Assembly (NCBI GenBank): GCA_045646245.1
Contig: JAZRKJ010000039.1
Location: 8,988 to 72,987, forward strand
Length of the DNA stretch: 64,000 nucleotides
Origin: SIG607 sp045646245
Lineage (GTDB): Bacteria; Bacillota; Clostridia; Oscillospirales; Acutalibacteraceae
Direction of reading: 5' to 3'
Part shown: positions 17,174-25,420 of the stretch, piece by piece
How positions within the stretch are numbered: the first letter of the stretch is position 1
Layout: each line of letters starts with the position of its first letter
Translations under genes and position numbers: made by a program
The notes under the pieces: generated by a model
What the model saw: the letters and a program-made list of their open reading frames with translations, nothing else
What the model was told of the DNA's origin: nothing
Databases searched by the model: none

Positions 17174-19921
17174 TTATTCCGTAGTTGTGTTTTCGGTGTT
17201 GGTATCACCGGAAGAATTATCCTCTCCACTGCTTGAACCGCCGGAAGAAGCATCGGAAGAATCATTGGAGGAATTGTTGGACGAGCTTTCTTCCGAAGAA
17301 CTTTCTTCTGAGGAACTTTCTTCCGAGGAACTCGGAGGTGTGGATGGGGTAGGCGGAGTGGATGGTGTAGAAGGTGTCTGTGATGAACTTTCTTCTGAAG
17401 AACTGCTTTCGGAAGAACTTTCTTCTGAAGAACTTTCATCGGCTGATGAATTTTCCGAAGAATTGCCATCTATTTCGGGGGTGACGGCAGGTTTGCCGCC
17501 TGTATCGGGAGTGATATTTTTAGCTTCGTACCACGCTTTTGGGTAAACGGTAGACGGATTAACGGCGTAGGTAGCTGAATAATCACCTGCTACTGCTTTT
17601 TTTGCTACAACAACAAGCCTTGCGTTTTTAAAAGCCGAGCTGGTCGTAACAAGCGTTAGTAATGAATCACCGTAATTTATTTGTAAATCAGTTATGTAAA
17701 GGTTTTTTGATTTAAGCTCTGATACCCAAGAATCAAAAGTAGCGTTATCAAAATTCGGACGGGCAAAATCAAAAAAGTGACCGTCGTCCTGTTCTTTGCT
17801 TGCGTTGGTTACGATAACTGCGTATATTTTATAGGTTTCTTTACCGTCTTTGGTAGTAAGGTGAATTTCGGAATGAGACTTAAGAAAATCAAGACCTTGG
17901 TAATTTGAAAGGGTTCCGAACATTGAGCCATCATTCATATTTTGACCGTAAACCACCAAATTTTTGCTTTTTCCTTCGCCGAACACCGTATTGCGGTAAT
18001 CAAAGAACAATGCGCCGTAACGGCTTTGCTGCTTTTTCATATTATGGGTGGCGTAGAATGAATTATCATTGGTTTTGTATACGGGGTTGTCTAATTTTGT
18101 GTCGCCAATACTTATCCAACCACTAAAGTCGGGGTTTTCTTCCGAAAGCTTTATAAACGCTTGGTCTGCAGAAAGGGTAGAGAATATTTCGCGGGCAGAA
18201 TCAATTTGAGATAAATCGCGGTAAACTTTAAAGAAGAAACTTCCGAAAATAATTGAAACAACCAAAAGTAAGGCAATAACAACCAAGAATGCTATTTTTA
18301 TGCCTTTAGCTTTTTTTGCTTTGGGAGCTTTTTCGGTATTGCGTTCTTTTTTTGCTTTTTGGGGACGTTCAAAATCGTCGCTGTCTAATATAATTCCGAT
18401 TTCATCATGGTAGTTATCTGCGGCGATTTCGGGAGAATCATCGTTAGAATTTTTGTTTTTGCCGTAGTCATCGTGGATAAAATCAGCGTAAGCGGTTTCT
18501 TCGGCTTCAGGTACGAACAAAGGAAGCTCTTCTTCGGTTTCTTCGGGAATAAAAATCGGAGTGATGTTTTCTTCGGGAATGAAAACGGGAGATGCTTCGT
18601 CTTTGATTTCAACGGGAACTACGGTTTCGCTTTCGGGTTCTGAATTGACCGGAGCTTCTTGAGACTGTGAAGTAACCAAATCCGGCTGAACCGGCAGGTC
18701 GCTGATGCTACCGGGTAAAACTTCGGGAAGAGCAAGAATATATCTGCGTATAAGGTCAAGAGTAAAACAAACAGAATACTCGCGAATTTCGTCTCTGTGG
18801 AGAGTTTCGGGAAGGGTTAATAACTCAACCCACAAATTGTTTCGGTCGCATAAAGCGATGTATACGGTGCCGACTGCTTTGCCTTCGCTTTTTTCGGGCC
18901 CTGCAACACCTGTAATACCTATGCCTAAATCGGCGCCGCTGTTTTTCAAAATACCTTTTGCCAAAGCGGCGGCAGTTTCCTTGCTGACTGCACCAAAAGT
19001 ATTTATAATATCATTGCTTACTCCTACAACTTCATTTTTGATACGGTTGGAGTAAGCGCATACCCCCATTTCAAGCACGTCGGAAGCGCCCGCAACCGAA
19101 GTGATTGATTCGGAAAGCATACCTCCTGTGCAGCTTTCAGCGGTGGAAACCTTTAGGCCGCTTCTTTTAAGAAGCTCTACCGTTACTTCCGCAAGACTTC
19201 TGCTGCCGATTTCATAAATATTATCGGCAAAACGGTTTCTTATTTCGGTTATTGCGCCAAAGCAAGCGTTATCGGCATCTTCTATTGTTTCGGCGCAGGA
19301 AGAAACTTCTAAAGAAATATTACCGTATGACGAAACGGTGAGTATTTTGACTTTATACTCACTCTTAACGGATTTTATAAGGGAAAAAACTTCCTTTTCG
19401 TCAGCGCCGAATAATTTTATTTGGGCGCGGGAAAGACATAATCCCTTTTCTTTTGAAAAATAAGAAATAACGTAATCGTCAAGAATTGTTTTCAGCGAAA
19501 CGGGGTTGGTCGGTAAAACAAAAATCACTTTTCCGCCTGCTTTAAGTATGAAAGCACTTTCTCCCGTTTTTCTGGAATAAATAACCTTACAGCCCGCAGG
19601 GAATGAAAAGGTTTCTTCACTTACTTCTTCTCCGCGTCTTAATAAAAAGTTTTTATATTCTTCGCTAATTTCCGATTTTATACGGTAGATTTTTGAAATA
19701 AGAGCTTTTGAAATCTCTACGTCACCGCAAATAAAAACGACGTGATTGTTTGCAACGGCTTCCTTATAAGCGGAGGCAAGCTGCTTTTCTTCCGCAGAAC
19801 ATTGGGTGCGTTCGGGGATGTTCAGTCCTAATTGATCAATAAGAGTGTAAATAAGCTTTTCACATTCGGGTAGATTTTCATTGTTCTTGCCCGTAGCAAA
19901 GCATATAATTTCGGTATTCAT
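17174..19921 (-). CDS. CinA-like amidohydrolase fused to a membrane-anchored dead sortase B domain
   Basis: One uninterrupted frame of 915 residues joins unrelated parts. Residues 1-150 are a degenerate CinA N-terminal (MoCF) domain, about 155-240 the CinA middle region, and about 240-390 a CinA C-terminal (PncC, nicotinamide-nucleotide amidohydrolase) domain with its active site intact (STAESCTGG, GITGVAGP). Residues 395-538 are a Pro/Glu-rich linker with three P-x-F-x-P-E repeats; 540-562 is a membrane segment. Residues 590-775 are a class B sortase fold (GWISIGDTKLDNPVY, YGQNMNDGSMFGTL, LTLVTTSSAFKNARLVVVAK) in which catalytic His is Gln660 and Cys is Thr760, while Arg768 remains. The last 100 residues are a Ser/Glu-rich stalk. 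AAAGGAG lies 7 bases before the start. The PncC half would be cytosolic and the sortase half outside. Confidence 0.88.
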   Translation of the reverse strand: MNTEIICFATGKNNENLPECEKLIYTLIDQLGLNIPERTQCSAEEKQLASAYKEAVANNHVVFICGDVEISKALISKIYRIKSEISEEYKNFLLRRGEEVSEETFSFPAGCKVIYSRKTGESAFILKAGGKVIFVLPTNPVSLKTILDDYVISYFSKEKGLCLSRAQIKLFGADEKEVFSLIKSVKSEYKVKILTVSSYGNISLEVSSCAETIEDADNACFGAITEIRNRFADNIYEIGSRSLAEVTVELLKRSGLKVSTAESCTGGMLSESITSVAGASDVLEMGVCAYSNRIKNEVVGVSNDIINTFGAVSKETAAALAKGILKNSGADLGIGITGVAGPEKSEGKAVGTVYIALCDRNNLWVELLTLPETLHRDEIREYSVCFTLDLIRRYILALPEVLPGSISDLPVQPDLVTSQSQEAPVNSEPESETVVPVEIKDEASPVFIPEENITPIFIPEETEEELPLFVPEAEETAYADFIHDDYGKNKNSNDDSPEIAADNYHDEIGIILDSDDFERPQKAKKERNTEKAPKAKKAKGIKIAFLVVIALLLVVSIIFGSFFFKVYRDLSQIDSAREIFSTLSADQAFIKLSEENPDFSGWISIGDTKLDNPVYKTNDNSFYATHNMKKQQSRYGALFFDYRNTVFGEGKSKNLVVYGQNMNDGSMFGTLSNYQGLDFLKSHSEIHLTTKDGKETYKIYAVIVTNASKEQDDGHFFDFARPNFDNATFDSWVSELKSKNLYITDLQINYGDSLLTLVTTSSAFKNARLVVVAKKAVAGDYSATYAVNPSTVYPKAWYEAKNITPDTGGKPAVTPEIDGNSSENSSADESSSEESSSESSSSEESSSQTPSTPSTPPTPSTPPSSSEESSSEESSSEESSSNNSSNDSSDASSGGSSSGEDNSSGDTNTENTTTE
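17177..17480 (-). repeat. Low-complexity Ser/Glu repeat tail coding region
   Basis: The 3' end of the CinA-pseudosortase gene consists of tandem imperfect 9-12 base units encoding SSSEE/ESSS-type repeats, interrupted by a Thr-Pro-Ser block (TPSTPSTPPTPSTPP). It encodes an acidic extracellular stalk and is likely to vary in length between strains. Confidence 0.8.
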
Positions 19922-19933
19922 TAAATTTCTCCT

Positions 19934-21124
19934 TTAAACGCTTTCACCGTTGCGGTTAATACGGGAATAAACGGTATCCTCAATCGCCTTTTGAATGAGC
20001 GGCTGGAAATCAAAGGCGCTTTCGGCTTCAACACATTCTTCTATTGTGGGGCGTGTGCGTGGATGCCGCGGGGTGAAAACGGTACAACAATCTTCGTAAG
20101 GTAATACGGAAGTGTCAAAGGTGTCGATTTTTCGTGAAATTATAATTATTTCTTCCTTGTCCATACCAATAAGCGGACGAAGCACCGGTAGTTCTTTGGT
20201 TACTATATCGGTAACGCCTATTGCAGGCAGAGTCTGACTTGCAACCTGACCGAGGCTTTCGCCGGTTATAAGCGCCTTGCTGCCTGAATCTATTGCGATT
20301 TTTTCGGCAATACGCATCATCATTCTTCTCATAATAAGGGTGAAATATTCTTCTTTACAGTTTTCGGCAATAGCTTCCTGAATTTCGGTGAAGGGAACGA
20401 TGGCAAGTTTAATTTCACCGCTGTATTCCGAAACCTTTTGAAGAAGAGTTTTCACCTTTTTTTCTGCAAGAGGTCCCGTGTAGGGAGGACTGGCAAAGTG
20501 AACGGCATTAAGTATAAGACCGCGTTTAGCCATAGTATAGGCGGCAACGGGACTGTCTATTCCGCCTGAAATTAAAATTGTGGCTTTACCGGAGCTGCCT
20601 ACAGGCAGACCGCCTGCACCGTGAAGCTGACCGGCGTGAATGTAAGCGGCGTAATCCCTTATTTCAACCGAAACAATAATATCGGGATTTTTAACGTCAA
20701 CCTTTAAATAAGGCATAGCCGAAAGAATTGCTCCGCCAACCTGTGCCGCTATTTCGGGGGACTTTAAAGGGAAGGCTTTATCGCTTCTTTTGGCAACGAC
20801 CTTAAAGGTTTTAACGTTTTGCAAAGAAGGTCTTACATAATCGGCAACTACCGAAAGTATTTCGTCCATATCTTTGTTAAGGGCGGCGCAGCGGCTGAAA
20901 GCAACGATTCCGAAAATTTTGCTTACGCGTTCAATTGCTTCTTCAAAATCAAAATTTTCTTCAGCGGGTTCAATATAAATAGTGGACTGCGCACTTTTTA
21001 CGCTTACTTTTCCCAAATCGTGTAAACGGCGTCGAATGGTTTTCATAAGCATACTTTCAAAGGTACTTTTATTAAGACCTTTAAGTATGAGCTCACCGTT
21101 TTTTATAAGAATAATTTCTTTCAT
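19934..21124 (-). CDS. thiI: tRNA 4-thiouridine synthase ThiI
   Basis: ThiI adenylates U8 of tRNA and inserts sulfur received from a cysteine desulfurase; in some bacteria it also serves thiazole synthesis. The 396-residue protein has a THUMP domain (about 60-165) and a PP-loop ATP pyrophosphatase motif (ISGGIDSPVAAY near residue 185). It ends without a rhodanese domain, as in Bacillus and most Firmicutes, so sulfur would come from the desulfurase directly. The gene starts 2 bases after the cysteine desulfurase gene, the same partnership as nifZ-thiI of Bacillus. Confidence 0.94.
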   Translation of the reverse strand: MKEIILIKNGELILKGLNKSTFESMLMKTIRRRLHDLGKVSVKSAQSTIYIEPAEENFDFEEAIERVSKIFGIVAFSRCAALNKDMDEILSVVADYVRPSLQNVKTFKVVAKRSDKAFPLKSPEIAAQVGGAILSAMPYLKVDVKNPDIIVSVEIRDYAAYIHAGQLHGAGGLPVGSSGKATILISGGIDSPVAAYTMAKRGLILNAVHFASPPYTGPLAEKKVKTLLQKVSEYSGEIKLAIVPFTEIQEAIAENCKEEYFTLIMRRMMMRIAEKIAIDSGSKALITGESLGQVASQTLPAIGVTDIVTKELPVLRPLIGMDKEEIIIISRKIDTFDTSVLPYEDCCTVFTPRHPRTRPTIEECVEAESAFDFQPLIQKAIEDTVYSRINRNGESV

Positions 21125-21126
21125 CG

Positions 21127-22266
21127 TTATTTAAACCTTCTCATTTTAGTAGTAATTTCCTTGATTGCTTCACAGAGGTACTCTACGTCCTCCAACGTAT
21201 TTTCTCTTGAAAAGCTAATACGCAGTGCGCTGTCGATTCTGTCGTTATTCAGACCTATTTCACTAAGCACGTAACTGCGATGTCCTTTTGCGCAAGCGCT
21301 TCCTTTGGAAACGAAAATATTCTTTGCGGCAAGAGCGTTTAACATTGGCTCCGATTTATAGCCGTCCACCGAAACGTTGAGTATATAGGGAAGCGCGTTG
21401 TCGGGGGAATTTACGGTTATCTTTTCGGTGGCTATAAGTAATTCTTTTGCTTTTTCGTACAATTGTTTTTGAACGGAATATTGACTTTCAAGGTTCGGTA
21501 ATGACTTTACCGCCGCAGCAAGTCCCGCAATAAGGGGAACGCTTTCGGTACCGGAACGAATCCCTTTTTCTTGACCGCCGCCGAAAATAATGGGCGGAAT
21601 GTGGACTTTGGCGGATTTATAAAGAAAGCCTATGCCCTTCGAAGCGTGGATTTTATGACCGCTGGCGCTAAGTAAATCAACGCCCAGACGGCTTACTTTG
21701 GTGGGGATTTTTCCAAAAGCTTGTACCGCATCGCAGTGCAGCAGAGCAGGGGAGTTTTTTTCCTTAATAATCCTTGAAGCGTCATATACGGGCTGTATTG
21801 AACCGATTTCGTTGTTGCAAAGCATTATTGAAACAAGCACGGTTTTGCTGTCAATAGCGTTATTTAATTCCTGTGCGTTTATAACGCCGTCTTTGTCGGG
21901 AGAAAGAAGAACTATTTCGAAACCTTCTTTTTTTAGTTCCTCAAGCGCATTTAGTACCGAAGGATGCTCAATTGTTGTTGAAACAATTTTGTTACCGCTT
22001 TTTTTCAGGCTTCTTGCCGCGCCGAAAACAGCAATATTGTTAGCCTCGGTACCGCTTCCCGTAAAATATATTTCGTCGGGTTTTGCGCCAATGGAAGCGG
22101 CTACTGTTTTACGCGCAGCTTCAATTGTTTCAAGGGCGTCGATTCCCAAAAGATAAGAGGAAGAAGGGTTCCCCCAGTTTTCGGTAAGACAATTGTTTAT
22201 AGCTTCTACCGCCGCCTTACAGGGCTTGGTGGTAGCGCTGTTATCAAGATAAACGGTTCTGTTCAA
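21127..22266 (-). CDS. Cysteine desulfurase (NifS/IscS type, ThiI partner)
   Basis: This PLP enzyme takes sulfur from cysteine as a protein persulfide. The product (about 379 residues) has the N-terminal YLDNSATTKP block, the GTEANNIAVFG segment, the PLP Lys in SGHKIHASKGIG and the active-site Cys in SKGSACAKGHRS. I choose TTG 22266 as start because GGAGG sits 7 bases upstream and the family motif follows immediately; an in-frame ATG 27 bases earlier has no ribosome binding site. It leads the minus-strand operon and is directly followed by thiI, so tRNA thiolation is its likeliest job. No isc/suf scaffold genes are nearby. Confidence 0.92.
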   Translation of the reverse strand: MNRTVYLDNSATTKPCKAAVEAINNCLTENWGNPSSSYLLGIDALETIEAARKTVAASIGAKPDEIYFTGSGTEANNIAVFGAARSLKKSGNKIVSTTIEHPSVLNALEELKKEGFEIVLLSPDKDGVINAQELNNAIDSKTVLVSIMLCNNEIGSIQPVYDASRIIKEKNSPALLHCDAVQAFGKIPTKVSRLGVDLLSASGHKIHASKGIGFLYKSAKVHIPPIIFGGGQEKGIRSGTESVPLIAGLAAAVKSLPNLESQYSVQKQLYEKAKELLIATEKITVNSPDNALPYILNVSVDGYKSEPMLNALAAKNIFVSKGSACAKGHRSYVLSEIGLNNDRIDSALRISFSRENTLEDVEYLCEAIKEITTKMRRFK

Positions 22267-22312
22267 AGGAATGCCTCCGTTAAAATAATACATAATATAA
22301 ACATACTCTTAT

Positions 22313-22341
22313 ATTATATTATAAAAGATATAAATAAGCAA
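22313..22341 (-). promoter_or_regulatory. Promoter for the cysteine desulfurase-thiI operon
   Basis: On the minus strand TTGCTT (22341-22336) and TATAAT (22318-22313) are exactly 17 bases apart, about 50 bases before the TTG start. Confidence 0.6.
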
Positions 22342-22401
22342 GATATTTTACATAATAATTATTAGGTGATTGCAGGGTTTTGAAAAAAATAAAAATAATA
22401 C

Positions 22402-22430
22402 TTGCTTTTTGCAAAAAGTTGTAGTATAAT
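22402..22430 (+). promoter_or_regulatory. Promoter for rplS
   Basis: TTGCTT (22402-22407) and TATAAT (22425-22430) are separated by 17 bases. The expected transcription start near 22437 gives a leader of about 130 bases. Confidence 0.7.
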
Positions 22431-22440
22431 ACTTTAGCAT

Positions 22441-22552
22441 TTGATTTCACCTACTCCTTTTAGGTGGGTTTGATGCCGAATAGTTCGACATTAAAGCGGA
22501 TGGTCCTCTGTCGTGTTTTTACTACGGGTATGAACGTCTGAAAAAATTTAGG
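22441..22552 (+). ncRNA. Probable L19 (rplS) mRNA leader
   Basis: The untranslated leader between the promoter and rplS contains a clear hairpin (CACCTA 22448-22453 with TAGGTG 22461-22466) and further short complementary stretches around 22475-22540. Firmicutes rplS genes carry an autoregulatory L19 leader of similar size and position, thought to bind L19. I identify it by position and general structure rather than by a matched consensus. No terminator is seen, so control would be translational. Confidence 0.55.
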
Positions 22553-22564
22553 AGGAAAATTAAA

Positions 22565-22909
22565 ATGGACGCTATTAAAAAGTTAACCGAAGAATGCCTT
22601 AAGAAAGAACCCCCCGTGATCAATATCGGTAGCACCGTAAAGGTTCACGTACGTATCAAAGAAGGCGAAAGAGAAAGAATTCAGATTTTCGAAGGTACCG
22701 TTATTGCAAAGAATAACAGCGGTATTTCTGAAACCTTCACTGTTCGCAGAGTTTCTTACGGTGTAGGCGTTGAGCGTGTATTCCCTGTACATTCTCCCAA
22801 CGTTGCCAAGGTTGAGCTCGTTAGAAACGGTCGTGTTCGCAGAGCTAAACTTTACTATCTCCGTGATAGAGTTGGTAAGGCTGCCAAGGTTAAAGAATTG
22901 ATTGGCTAA
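22565..22909 (+). CDS. rplS: 50S ribosomal protein L19 (bL19)
   Basis: bL19 sits at the 30S-50S interface. The 114-residue product shows the family signature VKVHVRIKEGERERIQIFEG near residue 25 and ends with RRAKLYYLRDRVGKAAKVKE. AGGAGG precedes the ATG by 8 bases. It has its own promoter, leader and terminator; signal peptidase and rbgA follow, a common order in Firmicutes. Confidence 0.97.
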   Translation: MDAIKKLTEECLKKEPPVINIGSTVKVHVRIKEGERERIQIFEGTVIAKNNSGISETFTVRRVSYGVGVERVFPVHSPNVAKVELVRNGRVRRAKLYYLRDRVGKAAKVKELIG

Positions 22910-22918
22910 GAAAAAGGG

Positions 22919-22955
22919 AAGGAGGCAACGCGTGTTGTCTCCTTTTTTCATTTTT
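22919..22955 (+). terminator. Intrinsic terminator after rplS
   Basis: AAGGAGGCAAC (22919-22929) pairs with GTTGTCTCCTT (22934-22944) through 11 pairs, one of them G-T, around a GCGT loop, followed by a T-rich run. Confidence 0.88.
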
Positions 22956-22974
22956 ACGAAAGAGAGTACGGTTT

Positions 22975-23565
22975 ATGGAAACTGAAACTAAAAATCCCGA
23001 AACCAAAAAGAAAAATTCTGCAGCGGGAGAAGCGTTTGAATGGCTTGAAGTTGTTGTCAGCGCCCTTCTTGCGGTTGTTATTATTTTCACTTTTGCTTTT
23101 AGAGTTGCAACCATAGTGGGGGACTCCATGCAAAACACTCTTATTGAAGGCGAAAAGGTAATAATTACCGATTGGTTTTATACTCCCAAAGCGGGTGATA
23201 TTGTTGTAATTTCCAGAAACGCTCAAAATAATGCAGATATCAGCGAAGCTAACGGTCCGATAATCAAAAGAGTTATAGCCACCGCCGGTCAAACCGTTGA
23301 TATTGATTTTGAGGCGGGTGTGGTTTACGTTGACGGAATTGCATTGGATGAACCCTATACTAAAACTCCCACTAATTTGCAATACGACGTTAAGTTCCCC
23401 ATAAGAGTTCCTGAAGGTCACGTGTTCTGCTTGGGTGACAACCGTAACGAATCTATGGACAGCCGTGATTCAAGAATCGGTAACGGCGGTATGGTAGACG
23501 AACGTTATATCCTTGGGAAAGCGGTGTTCAGAGTGCTTCCTTTTAATAAAATGGGGGGACTGTAA
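22975..23565 (+). CDS. lepB: Type I signal peptidase
   Basis: It cleaves signal peptides of exported proteins on the outer face of the membrane. The 196-residue protein has one N-terminal membrane segment (about 25-45), the catalytic Ser51 in VGDSMQNTL, the general base Lys98 in IIKRVIA and the late motif GDNRNESMDSRDSR. A single anchor and this length are typical of Gram-positive SipS-type enzymes. It is followed after 2 bases by rbgA. Confidence 0.95.
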   Translation: METETKNPETKKKNSAAGEAFEWLEVVVSALLAVVIIFTFAFRVATIVGDSMQNTLIEGEKVIITDWFYTPKAGDIVVISRNAQNNADISEANGPIIKRVIATAGQTVDIDFEAGVVYVDGIALDEPYTKTPTNLQYDVKFPIRVPEGHVFCLGDNRNESMDSRDSRIGNGGMVDERYILGKAVFRVLPFNKMGGL

Positions 23566-23567
23566 TA

Positions 23568-24434
23568 ATGAGCGAGGCTCAATACATACAATGGTTTCCG
23601 GGTCATATGACCAAAACACGCCGTCAAATGGAAAAGGAAATAGCTTTGGTTGACGCTGTTGCGGAAATTGTAGATGCAAGAATTCCTGCATCAAGCCGAA
23701 ATCCCGATATACCAAAATTGCTTGGTAAAAAGCCAATGCTTGTTATTCTTAATAAATGCGATATGGCTGACAATGACGCTACGGCAGATTGGATTCGTTG
23801 GTTTGAAGGTCAGAATATAGGCGCTATTGCCGTGGACTGCCGTACCGGAAAAGGGCTCAACAAATTCGTACTTAAGGTTCGGGAAATTCTTGCGGATAAA
23901 ATCAAAGCAAATGCCGAAAAGGGTATGGCGGGAAAACCTCTTCGCCTTATGGTTGTGGGAATCCCTAACGTTGGTAAATCTACCTTTATTAACCGTATGG
24001 CGGGGTCGAATAAAGCGAAAACCGAAAATCGCCCCGGTGTAACAAGAGGAAGCCAGTGGTTTACTGTAGATAAGCAGCTTGAGTTGCTCGACACCCCCGG
24101 TGTTCTTTGGCCGAAATTTGAAGATAAAAACGTAGGTGAAAGGCTTGCTTTTACGGGTGCGGTTAAGGATAACGTTGTAGACGTTGAACTGCTTGGTATG
24201 CGGTTACTGGAAACTCTTTCAAAGTCGTATAAATCCCTTTTAATCCAGCGCTTCGGCGAATTGGATTTTTCTCTTGATTCTTATGATTTGCTCTGCACCG
24301 TGGCTAAAAAACGCGGAATGGTAATGCGTGGCGGTGAGTGTGATACCTTACGTGCTTCTGCTATGTTACTTGAAGAGTTCAGAAATTGCAAAATAGGAAA
24401 AATTTCCCTTGAAAGGGTGAACAGTAATGCCTGA
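23568..24434 (+). CDS. rbgA: Ribosome biogenesis GTPase RbgA/YlqF
   Basis: RbgA is a circularly permuted GTPase needed for late assembly of the 50S subunit. In the 288-residue product the G4 motif NKCD (62-65) comes before G1 GIPNVGKST (131-139) and G3 DTPG (175-178), the diagnostic permuted order. The C-terminal domain of about 100 residues matches the ANTAR-like RNA-binding region. It sits between lepB and rnhB, as in many Firmicutes, and overlaps rnhB by 8 bases. Confidence 0.95.
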   Translation: MSEAQYIQWFPGHMTKTRRQMEKEIALVDAVAEIVDARIPASSRNPDIPKLLGKKPMLVILNKCDMADNDATADWIRWFEGQNIGAIAVDCRTGKGLNKFVLKVREILADKIKANAEKGMAGKPLRLMVVGIPNVGKSTFINRMAGSNKAKTENRPGVTRGSQWFTVDKQLELLDTPGVLWPKFEDKNVGERLAFTGAVKDNVVDVELLGMRLLETLSKSYKSLLIQRFGELDFSLDSYDLLCTVAKKRGMVMRGGECDTLRASAMLLEEFRNCKIGKISLERVNSNA

Positions 24435-25026
24435 TTACAGTTACGAAAATAAGGCAAGAGAAAAAGGCGCAAAATACGTTTGCGGGGTTGATGAAGCGGG
24501 CAGAGGTCCTCTTGCGGGTCCTGTTTGTGCCGCCGCGGTTATTTTACCCGAAGGTCTTGTTATAGAAGGTCTTGACGATTCCAAAAAGCTTACCGAAAAG
24601 AAAAGGGAAGCTCTTTACGACGTAATTGTTGAAAATGCGGTTGCTTACGGTATTGCGTTTGGAAGCGTAGAGGAAATAGAAGAAGTTAATATTCTCGGCG
24701 CCACTTATCTTGCGATGTGCCGCGCGGTAGAAAAATTGAATTTCAAAGCGGATTACGCTTTAATTGACGGTAACCGTTATCCTCCTATGCTGGACATTAA
24801 CGGCGAGTGCATAGTAAAGGGCGACGCAAAAAGTATGTCGGTTGCCGCTGCTAGCATTCTTGCAAAAGTGACCCGTGACCGTTTGCTTCTTGAATATGCC
24901 AGGAAGTATCCCGAATACGGGTTCGAAAAGCATAAGGGCTACGGAACCAAAGCGCACGTTGAAGCAATTAAAAAGTACGGTGTTACCCAAATCCACCGTC
25001 CTTCGTTTTTAACTAAACTGTTATGA
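24427..25026 (+). CDS. rnhB: Ribonuclease HII
   Basis: It cuts RNA in RNA-DNA hybrids and at single embedded ribonucleotides. The 199-residue protein has the signature GVDEAGRGPLAGPV with metal ligands Asp22 and Glu23, the later YALIDGNRYP block and the C-terminal HKGYGTKAH segment. It overlaps rbgA by 8 bases and yraN by 4. Confidence 0.96.
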   Translation: MPDYSYENKAREKGAKYVCGVDEAGRGPLAGPVCAAAVILPEGLVIEGLDDSKKLTEKKREALYDVIVENAVAYGIAFGSVEEIEEVNILGATYLAMCRAVEKLNFKADYALIDGNRYPPMLDINGECIVKGDAKSMSVAAASILAKVTRDRLLLEYARKYPEYGFEKHKGYGTKAHVEAIKKYGVTQIHRPSFLTKLL

Positions 25027-25388
25027 GCGAAAATATTTTACTGGGACAAAAGGGCGAAGATATAACCGCGTCATTTTTGCGCAAAAAAGGATTTATCATT
25101 TTTAAAAGAAATTTCCGAAGCCGTTTCGGTGAAATAGACATCATTGCCGAAAAAGGGGATTTGATTCTTTTCGTAGAGGTTAAAACCCGTTTTGAAAACG
25201 CTATGGTTTCACCGGCGCAAGCGGTGGATTTTGTAAAACAAAACCGAATAAAACAAACGGCAAAATTCTTTGTTTCAAAAACGTATCTTGATTATCGTTA
25301 CCGCTTTGACGTTGCGGAAATCACGGTAATAAACCAAGATGGGAAACATAAATATAAGCTTAATTATATTAAAGATGCGTTCAAATGA
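25023..25388 (+). CDS. YraN family protein (UPF0102, nuclease-like fold)
   Basis: The 121-residue protein shows the conserved start G-x-x-G-E-D-x-A/T (LGQKGEDITASFLRKKG) and the Holliday-junction-resolvase-like core RFGEIDIIAEKGDLILFVEVKTR (first 20: RFGEIDIIAEKGDLILFVEV), with Asp and E-x-K of a PD-(D/E)XK fold. The cellular role of YraN is unknown. ATGA overlap with rnhB implies coupling; a terminator follows. Confidence 0.92.
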   Translation: MSENILLGQKGEDITASFLRKKGFIIFKRNFRSRFGEIDIIAEKGDLILFVEVKTRFENAMVSPAQAVDFVKQNRIKQTAKFFVSKTYLDYRYRFDVAEITVINQDGKHKYKLNYIKDAFK

Positions 25389-25389
25389 T

Positions 25390-25413
25390 AAAAGCACCCT
25401 TGCGGGTGCTTTT
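25390..25413. terminator. Bidirectional terminator between yraN and the DUF1540 gene
   Basis: AAAAGCACCC (25390-25399) and GGGTGCTTTT (25404-25413) form a perfect 10-bp stem with a TTGC loop and A/T runs at both ends, lying between convergent genes. Confidence 0.82.
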
Positions 25414-25420
25414 AGTGGAA

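Noticed and set aside
17177..17480. Short tandem repeats that could suggest a CRISPR-like array
   Set aside because: Units are 9-12 bases without spacers and all lie in one coding frame as Ser/Glu codons.
17187..17546. Plus-strand frame of Glu/Leu/Ser repeats
   Set aside because: It is the antisense reading of the Ser/Glu tail of the CinA-pseudosortase gene; the minus-strand frame has the domain structure and ribosome binding site.
19934..21124. ThiI regarded as truncated because no rhodanese domain follows
   Set aside because: Firmicutes ThiI normally lacks that domain, and the desulfurase gene next to it supplies sulfur.
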